DNA from: Malurus cyaneus samueli
Taxonomy: Eukaryota > Chordata > Aves > Passeriformes > Maluridae
NCBI GenBank assembly: GCA_009741485.1
Contig: VKON01000105.1
Coordinates: 1-64,000 of the forward strand
Direction: 5' to 3'
DNA length: 64,000 nucleotides
In this document: one piece after another, positions 32,896 to 44,008 of the stretch
Numbering within the stretch: position 1 is the stretch's first letter
Layout: every line of letters begins with the position of its first letter
Translations under genes and position numbers: made by a program
The notes under the pieces: model-generated
The model's database searches: none
Told to the model about the DNA's origin: nothing
Seen by the model: only the letters and a program-made list of their open reading frames with translations

Positions 32896-33469
32896 CCTAA
32901 TTGATCAGATGAACAGATCAATTTTCTTTCCAGAGGAAAGCCTGGAGTGCGCAAGAGTTCAAACTCAGCCAGCTTCCCGAGACGTGACAAGAGTTGGACT
33001 TCCTCCCTTTTCCTCAGTTTCTCTAATTGCAAAATAAGGACTTTTAAACTTATTACTTTACTTCCATTGTCCTTTTTGTGAAGTTTCACAAATAGTTTTT
33101 TCATGTGGCAACAGTGATGAAATGTTATGGAAAAGAGGCACTTGGAGGGCTCATCAAGAAGTGACCCATTGCCATTTTCTGTCTCTTTTTCTACTTGCTA
33201 CTTAGAAATCTCTCTGATACATTTTTTTGAATGAGGAATTTGTGAGGTTTCTTGGGAGATGACAACAGAGATTTAGAAGTCCTGGTTTTATTACTCCCAA
33301 GAGTTTAGCTATAAAGGCCAAAGTTGTTGGATCTAAAGGGGCCTTTGCACTTGGCAAAAGCATCAAGATGAATTAATTGGCAGACCCTGGGAATATTAAA
33401 TGGACATAGGTCACATATTACATGCTTGTCCAATGTAATATTCACTCTATTCCATTGGCTGTTATTTCC

Positions 33470-33805
33470 AGAATCATGGAATTGTTAAAGTTTGGAGAAG
33501 CCTCCAAGATCACTAAATCAACCATTCCCGCCGCAAGCACTTGCCAAAGACCGCTCCGCTAACCATGGTCCCAAGTGCACAACATGCCACATGTTTCTAA
33601 GGTCCCTCCAGTTGATTGGGGGGTCCAAACCACTGCTTTGGGTAAACTGTGCCAGGTGCTGGAACCCATGAGTGAAGAAATTTTTCTCCTAAAATCCATT
33701 CTAGAACTTCCGGCCTGGCAGACACGGGAATTAATTTCTTCTCCTATTCCCAACCTGCCTTGCATTGATTATCAAAATTCCCTCTGCCAGCCTCCAAGAG
33801 CCCTT
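33470..33805 (-). mobile_element. CR1 fragment (copy of 49150-49470)
   Basis: This is the 'atcatggaattgttaaag...gcctccaagatcactaaatc' type of CR1 tail, in minus orientation. Confidence 0.65.
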
Positions 33806-35265
33806 TGAGCTGGGAGATTTCCTTGGAGAGAGTGGAGGATCTGTGTAAACAGGGAATTAAGCCCTGGAGGAGGGGAGATTTCCTTGGAAGACGGTTGAGG
33901 AAAGTTACTTAAAGCAGGGGTTTGTTTTTCTTATCGTGCTAATTGCTTGGTTTGGGTTGTGTCCCAAGCAAGCTCTAAACACGAGGCAGTTGAAAAGGTC
34001 ATGGATACAACTAGGTGATACAACCGAAAGCATGGAATTAAATTGAGGTGGGATTAAGTAAAAGGCAGCTCCTAAGCAGCGTGTTAGATAAGCTTTCCTC
34101 CAGAGGCTGTTCGTGTGGTTCTTTAAAGCCTCTACCAGGAAGGGCCAAGTGCTGGGGATGATAAAATATAACAGCCTTTTGTACAAACAAAAATTAGATC
34201 TCCAGCCGCAGAGTGAGGTAAGTTTTACAGGATTTTTTCCTTTGCCTGTTTCTCTTTTCCTTTTTCCTGACTTCCCTTTTGTCTTTTTTTTCTTCTCCCT
34301 CTCTCTTGAGTCAAAGAATGTAAAAGTGCAAAAAAGAAATTTCTCGCTGAAGTTAGCAATCAATCTCTGTCTCTCTCTTATGGTGAAAAACTCATGTGCA
34401 GAGCTGAATCTGCAGTCCCAAATTAGGTAGTGGTCTTTAAACCCTCTTTTTTTTCCTATTGACCACGTGAGATTTTTAAGGGGGAAACCTTGTAAAAAGA
34501 AGATGGGTACAATTCCTTCATCTCTTTTTTTTTTAAAAATTAACAGTCCACATTGTATTATTTCATATTGCAATTGATTGCACTATATCATGTACTGTCT
34601 AGTCAGAAGACTAAAGGAAGATTTTTTTTTAGAGACCCCGCCTTTTACCCCTTTCCTTGAGTATCCTTGTACTCCTGCCAGTAAAACTGCAAAGCACAAT
34701 AAAAGTCCCATCCCTTTCCGCAACTTCCTCTTAAGGCTGTCACATTTTTGAGTTTAGAGCAATTTTGGTTTTTCTCCATTTCAGCATTTCCTTGTGGGTG
34801 CTTCATTCAGTCTTTTTGCCTGCATCAGGAGTTTCGTCTTGGGATTTTGCCATACTCTTTAAATCATAAAAATAGAAGCCAGGTCAGATGGATCCAATCC
34901 ACGAAGGATCTAGTGGGCTGGCATCCCTGCCCATGGCACAGAGGTTGGAACTGGAATGGTCCTTGAAGGTCCTTCCAACCCAGGACCAACTTCCGGAGTC
35001 ATAATTATATGGCTCAGGTCTCATGCAAGGAAAATTAAATATGTAGAGGGGGAAAGAAAACAAAAAAACAACAAAACCAAAGAGGAACAAAAAAAAATTG
35101 AATAAACTTAAATATAATCCTAGATGTATTTCTTAGTGAGAATGGTCAATTTTGGTAAAAATTAATTTTTACGAAGGAAAAAAATGATGTAAGTTTGTTT
35201 TGTCTTATCTTTCCGACGCCTGCTCCATTACCCTGCAACTGCACCGTTTGCCGCAGTGGATTAGC

Positions 35266-36261
35266 ATGGAAAACTCCCAGCAGCGTGAGGAATTCATCCT
35301 CCTGGGCCTCTCAGGGGACCAAGGGGTGGCAGAAAATATATTTTGCAGTGTTCCTTCTGGCTTTTCGTACACGCTCACGGAGTGGCAGGAAACCTCCTCA
35401 TAAGTTCTCACTGTGAGAGCAGATACCGGCACCTAAGTCACAGATGTATTCTTTCTCTGCACCTGTCCTTTGTAGATATTGCTATCCTCCGTCAGAGCTC
35501 CCATAAGATTGATGCGTCGGCTTGGCTAGGTGTGAAAAAGATACAGTCCCCATTTCCCTTTGCAGGCCTGCAGTATGGGCAGCTCTTTGGGTTTTCATTT
35601 TTTTGGCTGCAGATTAGATAGATTTTTCATCCTGACAGCCATGGCGCTACGACGTACGTGGCCATCGCCGGCCCCTGCACTACCCCGCGCTCATGTCCGC
35701 GCCCGCCTCTGCGGCCGCATGGTGGGGGGCTCCTGGGTGGTGGGGCTTTCCCTGCATTCCACATTCCAGACCCTCCCCAACAGCCTGCTCCATTCTGTGG
35801 CGACACAAAGTGCGCCACCTACTAATGTGAGTGCACCCGCTGCTCCACTCGCCTGCGCCAAAACAGAAACCGCGTCATCGTGAGCTGGCCACGGTGGCCC
35901 AACGTTATGGCGGCGGTGATATCCCTGGGGCTGCTTTCCTGCATCATGGTCACATCCTACTAAACGTGGTCATCCTGGCGTCCTGAGGGGCGAGAAGCCA
36001 GATCAGGGTGGCACAAGGCCCCTGTCCAGTCCCGTGCGGGTCCACATCACCGTGGTGTTCTGTTCTTCGGTGCTCGCACGTTTGTGTCTGTCCGTCCATC
36101 GCGGTGACCTGGCCGCGGACAGGAGCGTGGCCGGTTCTACACACTCATCGCACCCATGCTCAACACCTCTCATCTACACCCTCCGCAACAGGGAGGTGAA
36201 GGGAACCGTGAGGAAAACTGTGCAGCAGGAAAGTGGGAAGTGGAAATTGGGAAAGGTGTAA
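35266..36261 (+). pseudogene. Olfactory receptor, shattered copy of 50807-51742
   Basis: The start ATG at 35266 (MENSQ-type) and the stop TAA at 36259-36261 line up with the intact gene. The segment is 996 bases against 936, a net gain of 60 spread over many small insertions, with some deletions. Recognisable pieces include EEFILLGLSGDQG (35289-35330), the TM2 'cacctgtcctttgtagatatt', the TM3 region with a corrupted AMAYDRY, and the C-terminal 'ctacaccctccgcaacagggaggtgaaggg'. Every helix is interrupted by frameshifts. The neighbouring non-coding DNA shows the same kind of changes, so this is more likely an uncorrected duplicate than a natural pseudogene. Confidence 0.8.
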
Positions 36262-38971
36262 GTAGGCTGCAACCATGTGTCCCAAAGTATCGGAGGAAAT
36301 CAAGCACTACAATATCCCAAGATGTGCTATTCAAGACAGCTGGCACTAAACATTCCATTTCGGATGGGAAAGACATTGGGAACATCTGGTATTCTCTTTC
36401 TATTCCTTGTCAACCAGCACAGGTCCAGGAACCAGAAAGCTCCTCAGGAGCTGCAACACCAATGTTTTAAAATAAAGACTGTTTAAAATACTGAAATGTT
36501 ATCCAGGTAGAGCATGCATAAGAAAAATCTCCACAAGAAAATTAAAACTGGTATTAACTAGTTGGGTTGGTTTGCTGATGCAGGAACAGGAGGAATAAAA
36601 CTTTTCCCCTTCTCCCTTTTCTCACCACAACAAATCCTTTTTGTCTGTTCCAGTGCCAGGTTGGCCAGGGTGACTTGGAGCAACTGGGACTGGGAAGGCA
36701 TCCCCGACATGGCCAGGGTGGAATGACATGGTCCTTAAAGGTCCTTTTCAACCAAACGTTATTCTGGCAATTCATAATTTGCTATATATCCTATGTATTC
36801 CTATCTCTGCCACAGAGCACTGATATAAAATAAATGTATTTTAAATGCTTGGAGGTAAAGCATCACTGGGTTTATTTTTTGAGGTCTCACTTCTGGGTGC
36901 TGCTGAGGCAAATACAGCTTATACAGCAGGTGTCACTGGAAACAGTTGTCGGGGCTTCTCTTACACTTTGCCAAAAATTCTTACAAGAATTTCATACTTA
37001 GCTCAAAAACTTACTTCTGTGCTTTGTGCGTTGTTGCCAGTAAAAAATACCTGGTGAGCAAGAAAGATCTTCCAAAACCATTTTTATTTTTTTTAAGGAG
37101 TCCGATGTCTACTTTTTGTTTTATAAATTTGTCAATCAGGTATGTAAGGGATAACATCTGTGATACATTGCTTTGTGCTGTCAGGTACAATGGTAAGAGC
37201 CAGTTAAAAAGAAAGAACACTGCAGATGAAAAATATTAGACCAGAAAGAGCAGAATTTAATATCCATTTGTATAATATTATACTATAATCTCACTATGTA
37301 AGAGACATGTTATTCTGGTGTCTTCTCGCAATGTGAGTGCACTAATAACTACCCAAGGGAACAATTTCAGCTCTTTGCTCTCTGATGATTTCTGACAAAA
37401 CTTCTTTGCCTCTGGGATCTCATTCTCACCCCATAGTCTTATGCTTCTCCCTGGTGATATTACTTGAATATTTCTGCTACAGAAATAATTGTATTTTGGT
37501 AAGATGCTCCTGGAGCTTGGGTGGTTTTTTTCAAATGAAAATACAGGAGGTTGGCCTGTTCTTTTCAGGGCTAGAGCTGGCAGAGATACAGAGCTGCTTT
37601 CACAACTTCTGGGCAAGCAAACTTGCAGTGGAGAAAGTTCTGACGGGACCCCTGAAGTGGAGCGACAGCAAATGAACTCTCTGTGGAAGTGCCTCTGGGA
37701 TTGTCCCTTTGTTTTGCTCAGGCACAATGCCGGCAGATTACGCTTCCTGCCTTTAGCAAAGCAGCATTGCTGGTGAGTGACTTTTGTGAGGATTTGATTT
37801 AAGGTTTAGGAAAAAAATTACGACAAGTCAGCTTATAGATTTTAGAATCCACAGATGTTTGGGTTGGAAAGGGATCTTGAAAGGCGTCATCTTGTTCTGA
37901 CCCGTCCTCTGATGCGGCAGGCGACACCCTTCCATAAGACTTCAGGCTGCTCCAAGCCCATCCAGGTTTGGTTTGAGCACTTCCATAGGATGTCATGCTC
38001 TCTAGTGATCCTTGTGTTCTTCATGGGATGCTAGGCAAATGTGGATTTGTTTCGGGTGTTTGTCAGTAAAGAGAGCATCACCAGACAGCGTCATTCGTTA
38101 CTCCCAGTGTCACTACAGGTGGTATTTATGGGGTTTTCCACACCAACATATCAGAAGCTGGGTATTATTTCTTCTACACACCCTCGTCAGCTAAATAATC
38201 AAAGCTTGTAATTAAACACATCAGTGACACATTCTGACCTGGATATCATTGTTTATTCCTTGAGGGAAGCATTGACTTTGAACTGAAACTGTACCAAACA
38301 TGAACAGCAGAACCAAATACACTCAACACCATCATCAAGATGTCAGTGTGTGTGTCTGATAATGTCCCTGTCTAATGATTTGGCCATTTGGATTCCTATT
38401 GGATCCTAAAACCAGCTTTATTTAGTGCTGTTGGCATCACAGACATAGTCTGCTTTTTACTTAAAACCTCTTGTTTGCTGAGTTATAAACTCCTCGGCAG
38501 AAATGAGCAGGGAAGGAATTTCCTGGTAGGACTGTAAATGGAAATGTGCATTCCTCTGCTGGTCCTACTTTAACCTCCTTTAACCTTAATACACAAAGTG
38601 AGTGTATTGAAGAACTTTAATGAAATGAGTGTACTGAAGAACTTTAAAAATTCCTTTAGAAAATAAAGATGTAGAAAAACAGTGCAGGGGTTTTGCAGCT
38701 TCTGCTGGGTTAGAAACCCCAATTTCTCCAGTGAGGAACCTCCCAGACTTGGTTTCGGTGCATGTATTCCCAGCTGAAGAGTGGATGAGCTAACTGGAGA
38801 GCCCTGTCCTCAATTTACAGGAGTGCTGTTAGGATTAGGACATGGAGCAGCTCATGCTTGAGCACGGCAGCATTCACTTCCTTCACGGCACTCAAATTTC
38901 CAGCAAAGAAAAGGACAGCACAGCATTTTTCCAACATTCGTGGCTCTCATTGTCTGAGAGCAGGATGTGCT
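36262..38971. other. Spacer, copy of 51743-54339, with CR1 pieces
   Basis: It contains CR1 tails at about 36655-36780 (plus) and 37843-37995 (minus). There is no gene. Confidence 0.55.
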
Positions 38972-39049
38972 GGAATTACATGTCTGGAGCATTTAAAGTC
39001 ATATGGAATGATGTGGCACTTGGGGATGGTTCAGTGGAGGGCTTGGCAA

Positions 39050-39074
39050 NNNNNNNNNNNNNNNNNNNNNNNNN
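39050..39074. other. Assembly gap (25 N)
   Basis: To the left, the sequence stops inside a CR1 tail equivalent to 54415; to the right, it starts at 'aacacaagctcaag', equal to 10319 onward. The two sides come from unrelated places. Confidence 0.97.
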
Positions 39075-39865
39075 AACACAAGCTCAAGATCCATCCATGA
39101 GATGGGGAGGGAAAAATGTGCAACACTGAGAATTTCTCCCAGAAGGAAGCTGAGAGAAAGTTTTGAGTACCAGTTACATGTCCCCAGAAGCACTGAGCAA
39201 CTTGAGCTGTTGTAGGTCTGCACATCAGTGATTTCTCACTCCTGAAGGTCTCTGGCTCATCTCTCTCACCCCTCTGCCATCCTCCATTCCTGGGAATGGT
39301 TTATATCCCCTTCTGCATTGATGAATGGAGCGCCCGGCACATATGGTGGAAGCCAGATCCCCCTCACATGGTGGGATGACACTGGAGAGTGGCAGAGGAA
39401 GGGGGTGACATGGCCATGTCCTCCTGACAAGATCTCTGCCCATGGGACATGTGAGGGGAAGCGTGACCGATGTGGTGAGATGTGAGGGGAGGCTCTGACC
39501 ATGGGATGTGATCTCTGAGCCAAGGGCTCTTCCCCAGGGACAAGGGACGAGGCTGAAGCGCAGCCAGTGGTCCCAGCAGCCATCCCTGATCCTTTCTCCT
39601 GGGGCTCCTTGACAGTGCTGCTCTGCTGAGGTAGGAGTCCAGGATGGCTGGGGCAGATGCCTCCTGTGCAGGGACAGGGCTGGAGGGTGAGAGGCTTCCT
39701 GGCACTGCAGGGGTGGGGGTTCTTCCTGGGGCTGGCGTGGGGCTGTGTGGGCACATGGGAAGTGCTGGGAATGCTCATGGCCCCTATTTGCCTCTGGTTC
39801 CCCATCTATCCCTAGGAGGTGGTGGGAAAAGGAGAAGGTGAGCACCGGGAACAGGATCATTCACC
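39075..39865 (+). promoter_or_regulatory. 5' flank of the group A receptor gene
   Basis: About 790 bases are shared with the flanks of the genes at 11006 and 15387. Near the gene a pyrimidine tract ends in 'tccctag' (AG at 39814-39815), a probable splice acceptor 51 bases before the ATG. The promoter itself is not identifiable: a GATATAAA motif is present only on the opposite strand (about 39300-39310). Confidence 0.5.
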
Positions 39866-40839
39866 ATGGAGGAGATCGACACAATGAACCTCACCCTGAA
39901 TGGATCCCTGGATTGGGAGGAATTTATCACACGTGAATGCTCGAGCATTTCATACACGACTATTGCCTTTGCAGGGTGTGCGTGGCCATTTCCCTCTGTG
40001 GGCTGGTGGGGAACGGGGTGGTCATGTGGTTCCTGGGCTTCCACACGAAGCAGAGCCCTTTCACCGTCTACATCCTCAACCTGGCTGTAGCCGACTTCTC
40101 CCTGCTCCTCCTGCTTTTCCTGCTTGTATCGGCTTTTCTGACCATGGTAACGTTTTGCAGGTCTTTGTTTCCTTTTATTGATCACTATAGGGAATTTGTG
40201 TTTGCCATTGGGTTCCCGTCCCACCTGTTTGACCTGAGCAGTCTGGGGCTGCTGTCAGCCCTCAGCGTGGAGCGCTGCATCTCCGTGCTCTGCCCCATCT
40301 GGTACCGCTGCCACCGCCCCCGGCACCTCTCGGGCATCGTCAGCGGGATCCTCTGGGCTCTTGCTGGGGTTTTAGTGTCCTCCCTCTATGTCACCCACAC
40401 CTTTACTGAAGACCCAGGGACAATCCTTGCAGGTGTAGCCCTCGCCATTTCTGCGTTTTATTCCCTCATGATGTTGGTTTCCAACATGCTCCTGTTCCTC
40501 AAGCTGTGCTGTGGCTCCCGGAGGAGACACCCAGGGAAGCTCTTTGTCGCCATCCTGCTCAACGTCCTGGTCTTCTTTGCCTTCGGCATCCCTTTCTGCG
40601 TGGAAGTTTTCTTCAATCTTCCTGATTCTGGCGAGTTATTCCCAGAGAACACCTCCTTGCTGCTGGCATGCTGAACTGCACCCTCAACCCGGTGATTTAT
40701 GTGCTGGTGGGGAGCTGCCGGCGGCGCCGCTTCCAGCGCTCCATCAAAGTGGCTCTGCGGAGGGTGTTTGAGGAGAAAGCGGGAGTGAGAGGGGACCCAC
40801 GACCCTGGGGACACTGTGGTGGAGGTGACAGCTCTGTGA
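39866..40839 (+). CDS. Group A Mas-related GPCR, alpha type (two one-base shifts)
   Basis: This is the most complete group A receptor. It opens MEEIDTMNLTLNGSLDWEE at 39866, with N-glycosylation sites NLT and NGS. TM1 to TM7 ([36 protein letters not shown], then NPVIYVLVG near 40690) and a basic tail GSCRRRRFQRSIK follow. One G is missing near 39976 (GCAGGG-TGTGCG against GCAGGGGTGTGCG or GCAGGAGTGTGCG in sisters), and one A is missing near 40668 (GGC-ATGCTG), which splits the frame. Two further losses near 40780-40795 shift the tail away from the DGSDEGTHD of the 15.4 kb gene. With those positions discounted the length is about 324 residues. It is the only alpha copy that retains extracellular loop 1 and TM3. 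It acts at the plasma membrane, with ligand unknown. Confidence 0.85.
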
Positions 40840-40978
40840 GACACTGCTGGACATGTGGCACCTAAGAAACCCACAATTTGGGATCAGGTGGCTCATGGCT
40901 CTGAGCAGGGCAGCCGGGCTCAGTCCTGTTCCCCAGCCCATTCCCCATGGAATGACCCTCAGTGCCTCGGCCCCAGGG

Positions 40979-40984
40979 AATAAA
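40979..40984 (+). terminator. Poly(A) signal of the group A alpha gene
   Basis: AATAAA sits in 'ggccccagggaataaactgtg', 140 bases after the stop and identical in context to 16405-16410. Confidence 0.7.
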
Positions 40985-41357
40985 CTGTGTTTAAATCTCC
41001 TTTACCAATAGAAATAAATTGAAGGATAGGGGGGGAAATACAGGAAACAGGACAAGGTAATAAATACCATGATTGCAAGAAATTATTCTCTAAACCAAAT
41101 CCTTTGAGCTACAAAATAGGATATTTGTGCTATCAGTCTGCCTAATATTTATTCTTTTAACCAAAATTGTTAGAAAAAGGTCATATGGGTAACTTTTTTT
41201 TTAAAAAAACCTCACAGATTCATGTTCAAAATGTTCTCTTTTTGATATCTCAAATGATTTTATCATTGGGACAAACAAACCATTTCTGTTATTGTTAAAA
41301 GACCAGTGGTTTCTTTTTTTTTTTTATTTTTTAAAAGGGATACAATTGTATTTAAAG

Positions 41358-41391
<34 letters not shown>

Positions 41392-41402
41392 TTATTATTA
41401 TT
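41358..41402. repeat. TTA/TAT microsatellite
   Basis: A run of ATT units is interrupted by TATATATATA. The corresponding place in the other copy is 13000-13060. Confidence 0.9.
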
Positions 41403-41734
41403 CTCAGAAGAAACCATCACCTGATACAAACACATAGAATATAAGTGCAGATAAATAATTTTTTATTTACAGCACAGACAGAACCTTCGGATCAGTGTTT
41501 ATTGGAAAAAGAGAGAAAAGCCAAGTTAATTTAAAAAATGCTAATTCCAGGTGTTTTATGGTAGGTCATGGCTATGCTTGCCTTTGGCAGGTGAATAACT
41601 TCCAAAAGTGATTCCAGAGGGAGCAGGACCAGCCCCGGTGTGACTGACCCAACTATTCATGGGGATTTAGCACTCTCGGGTTATCCTTCTTCCTCTGATC
41701 TGTCCAAACAAATCCTTTGTCATCTCTTGTTTTT

Positions 41735-42180
41735 TTTTCCCTTCCCTTCCTTCCCTTCTCCTTCCCTTCCCTTCCCTTCCCTTCCTCCTTCCCTTCCCTT
41801 CCTTTCCTTCCCTTCTCCTTCCCTTCCCTTCCCTTCCCCTTCCCTTCCCTTCCCTTCCTTCCCTTTCCTTCCCTTCCCTCCCCCTTTCCTTCCCTTCCCT
41901 TCCTCCCTTCCCTTCCCCTTTCCCTTCCCTTCCCTTCCCTTCCCTTCCTTCCCTTCCTTCCTTCCTTTCCTTCCTTCCCTTCCCTTTTTCTTCTCTTTCC
42001 TTTTTCCTTTTTCCTTTTTCCTTTCCTTTTCCTTTTTCCTTTTTTCCTTTTTCCTTTTCCTTTTTCCTTTTTCCTTTTTCCTTCTCATGTTTCTTCTCTT
42101 GTTTCTTTTGTTTCTTTTCCTTCTCTCCCTCTCTCCCCTTCTCTCTCTCTCTCTCTTTCCCCCTTTCTCTCTCTCTCCCT
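41735..42180 (-). repeat. Long polypyrimidine (TTCC/TTTTTCC) tract
   Basis: This is the complement of the polypurine tract at 12215-12680, with somewhat different unit counts. It ends in CTCT-rich sequence. Open frames across it (Phe/Pro/Ser-rich) are not genes. Confidence 0.95.
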
Positions 42181-42290
42181 CCAAACTGTAATTTTACCCA
42201 GTCACTTATTTCTAGACCCCTAATCCCACCATCACCAACCCAGCACCAATTGCTCTGACAATTTTTGCAGCCTTTGCTTCATCAGCAGAG

Positions 42291-42296
42291 TTTATT
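42291..42296 (-). terminator. Poly(A) signal of the minus-strand beta receptor
   Basis: TTTATT on plus gives AATAAA on minus, about 140 bases beyond the stop at 42434 and equivalent to 12111-12116. Confidence 0.6.
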
Positions 42297-42433
42297 CCCT
42301 ACGGATGGGCCAATGAGTGTCATTCCACGGGCAGTACAGCCTGAGAATGGGCTGAGCCTGGCTGTGCTGGCCTCATGTCCCCACACTTGGCTGTCTCTGA
42401 CACATCTGCAGGTGCCACATGTCCAGCAGTGTC

Positions 42434-43170
42434 TCACAGAGCTGTCACCTCCACCACAGTGTCCTCAGGGTCGTGGGTCCCCTCTCACTCCCGCTTTCTC
42501 CTCAAACACCCTCCGCAGAGCCACTTTGATGGAGCGCTGGAAGCGGCGCCGCCGGCAGCTCCCCACCAGCACATAAATCACCGGGTTGAGGGTGCAGTTC
42601 AGCAATGCCAGCAGCAAGGAGGTGTTCTCTGGGAATAACTCAACAAAATCGGCGAGATTGAGGAAAACCTCCACGCAGAAAGGGATGCTGAAGGCAAAGA
42701 AGACCAGGACGTTGAGCAGGTTGGCGACAAAGAGCTTCCCTGGGTGTCTCCTCCGGGAGCCACAGCGCAGCTTGAGGAACAGGACCAGGTTGGAAACCAA
42801 CATCACTACGGACAAAATCAGGGAAATCACAAGGGCTACACCTGCAAGGACAGTCTCAGAGTTTTCAGCAATGCTGAGGTAGAGGAGGACACTAAAACCC
42901 CAGCAAGAGCCCAGAGGATCCGCTGACGATGCCCGAGAGGTGCCGGGGGCGGTGGCAGCGGTACCAGATGGGGCAGAGCACGGAGATGCAGCGCTCCACG
43001 CTGAGGGCTGACAGCAGCCCCAGGCTGCTCAGGTCCAGCACATGGCACAGGAGTTCCACTGCAAATATAAAATCTAAGTAGAGAGGAAAAGTGAAAAAAG
43101 ATGTGCAAAATGCTGCTAAAGTCAAAAAAGCCGATACAAGCAGGAAAAGCAGGAGGAGCAGGGAGAAGGT
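42434..43170 (-). pseudogene. Group A Mas-related GPCR, beta type, 5'-truncated
   Basis: Reading minus, the gene is present from the end of TM2 ([19 protein letters not shown]) to the stop position at 42434-42436. TM3 to the loop-2 [14 protein letters not shown] region occupies 43170-42900; after a shift near 42930, TM5-TM7 (LILSVVMLVSNLVLFLK through NCTLNPVIYVLVG) lie at 42830-42540. The extracellular residues match the beta gene at 11006-11976, not the alpha genes. N-terminus, TM1 and the NLAVAD of TM2 are missing because the sequence jumps at 43170 to an unrelated 'atctcctctccccttttt' stretch. It is probably a misassembled copy of the same gene. Confidence 0.8.
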
Positions 43171-43200
43171 CGATCTCCTCTCCCCTTTTTTTTTTTTTTC
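43171..43200. other. Chimeric junction with poly-T
   Basis: Receptor coding sequence stops in TM2, and about 25 bases of pyrimidine sequence ending in a T run lead straight into 'ccatggattttgatctg', the MRGPRH-like flank. Confidence 0.75.
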
Positions 43201-44008
43201 CATGGATTTTGATCTGCTCTTTTAAAGGAAGAAATTTCAACCCAGCATATGCTTAGTTAATGCAGAAACTCAGTCCAGGGCTGGAGGAAATTAAAATAAC
43301 GTGCAAAAATATAATAATACAAAATAATATCTAGTCATGCATTTCTCTTAAATACAAGAAAAGGGAGGATGAAACTCAGTGAATAAATTTTTAACAGAAG
43401 TTGGAAGGAGTTTCTGCTCTGTGGTGTGGAAACACCCCTGGTTCTGAGAAGAAATGAACTTGGAGGATGTGAATCCTTTCAGTCCTTGAAATGCACACGT
43501 TAGGAAGCCCAGGATAGCTCTGTGAGCCACAAAAAAAAAGCTGTTTGTGTGTTCAGACATGAAAATTTTAAATTAACTGGGATATATAGACTCTCTTTCC
43601 AGGAATTTTATGTCTGCTTTCAACAGGAGGAGGATTGGATCTCATTTCATCTTCAGAGATCTGCATGAAAAGCAGCACCGTGAATTTATGAATTACAAAG
43701 ATTTACTGAGTGAAGTGCAAATCCTGAGCAGGATTCCTTCCATGAAATTCAAACACCAAGACATTTCACTTTATCAAATTACTATTATTTAATAGTCACT
43801 GGAAAGAAACAGGCACTTTAAATAGGACCCAAACATAGGTCAGGAATATCCTGTGGTCCAGGCGCTTCTGTGTTCTCACCCACCACAGATGGGACTTAAA
43901 ATAACGTCCTAAAATATCTACAAAGTGGGTAACTGAGGGCCAGGTGAGATGAACCTTCCCCAGTACCTCTGAGTTCTCCAGTTCTGCCAGGGAATTCCAG
44001 ACAGGATT
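43201..44008. other. 3' flank of the intact MRGPRH-like gene
   Basis: There is no gene. The stretch is shared with 13417-14219 and 27290-28106. The apparent small frames are not preserved between copies. Confidence 0.6.

Larger units (their letters stand above)
27290..39049. repeat. Indel-rich copy of 43201-54420
   Basis: The full 11.76 kb is colinear with 43201-54420 (11.2 kb), in the same orientation and with the same CR1 insertions and genes in the same order. Differences are dominated by one- and two-base insertions. At diagnostic sites where 13417-14219 differs, this copy and 43201-44008 agree. This is the pattern of a poorly corrected second version of one locus. Features inside it are listed separately where they matter. 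Confidence 0.85.
40988..43170 (-). repeat. Inverted copy of 11230-13407
   Basis: The segment is the reverse complement of the part of the other cluster that runs from TM2 of the beta receptor through the polypurine tract to the AT-rich flank. Both ends are abrupt: the left joins the alpha gene's 3' tail, and the right joins a poly-T run followed by the MRGPRH-like flank. Confidence 0.85.

Noticed and set aside
41640..42223. Phe/Pro/Leu-rich open frames of up to 183 codons
   Set aside because: They are the same repeat effect in the polypyrimidine tract; they are not conserved between copies.
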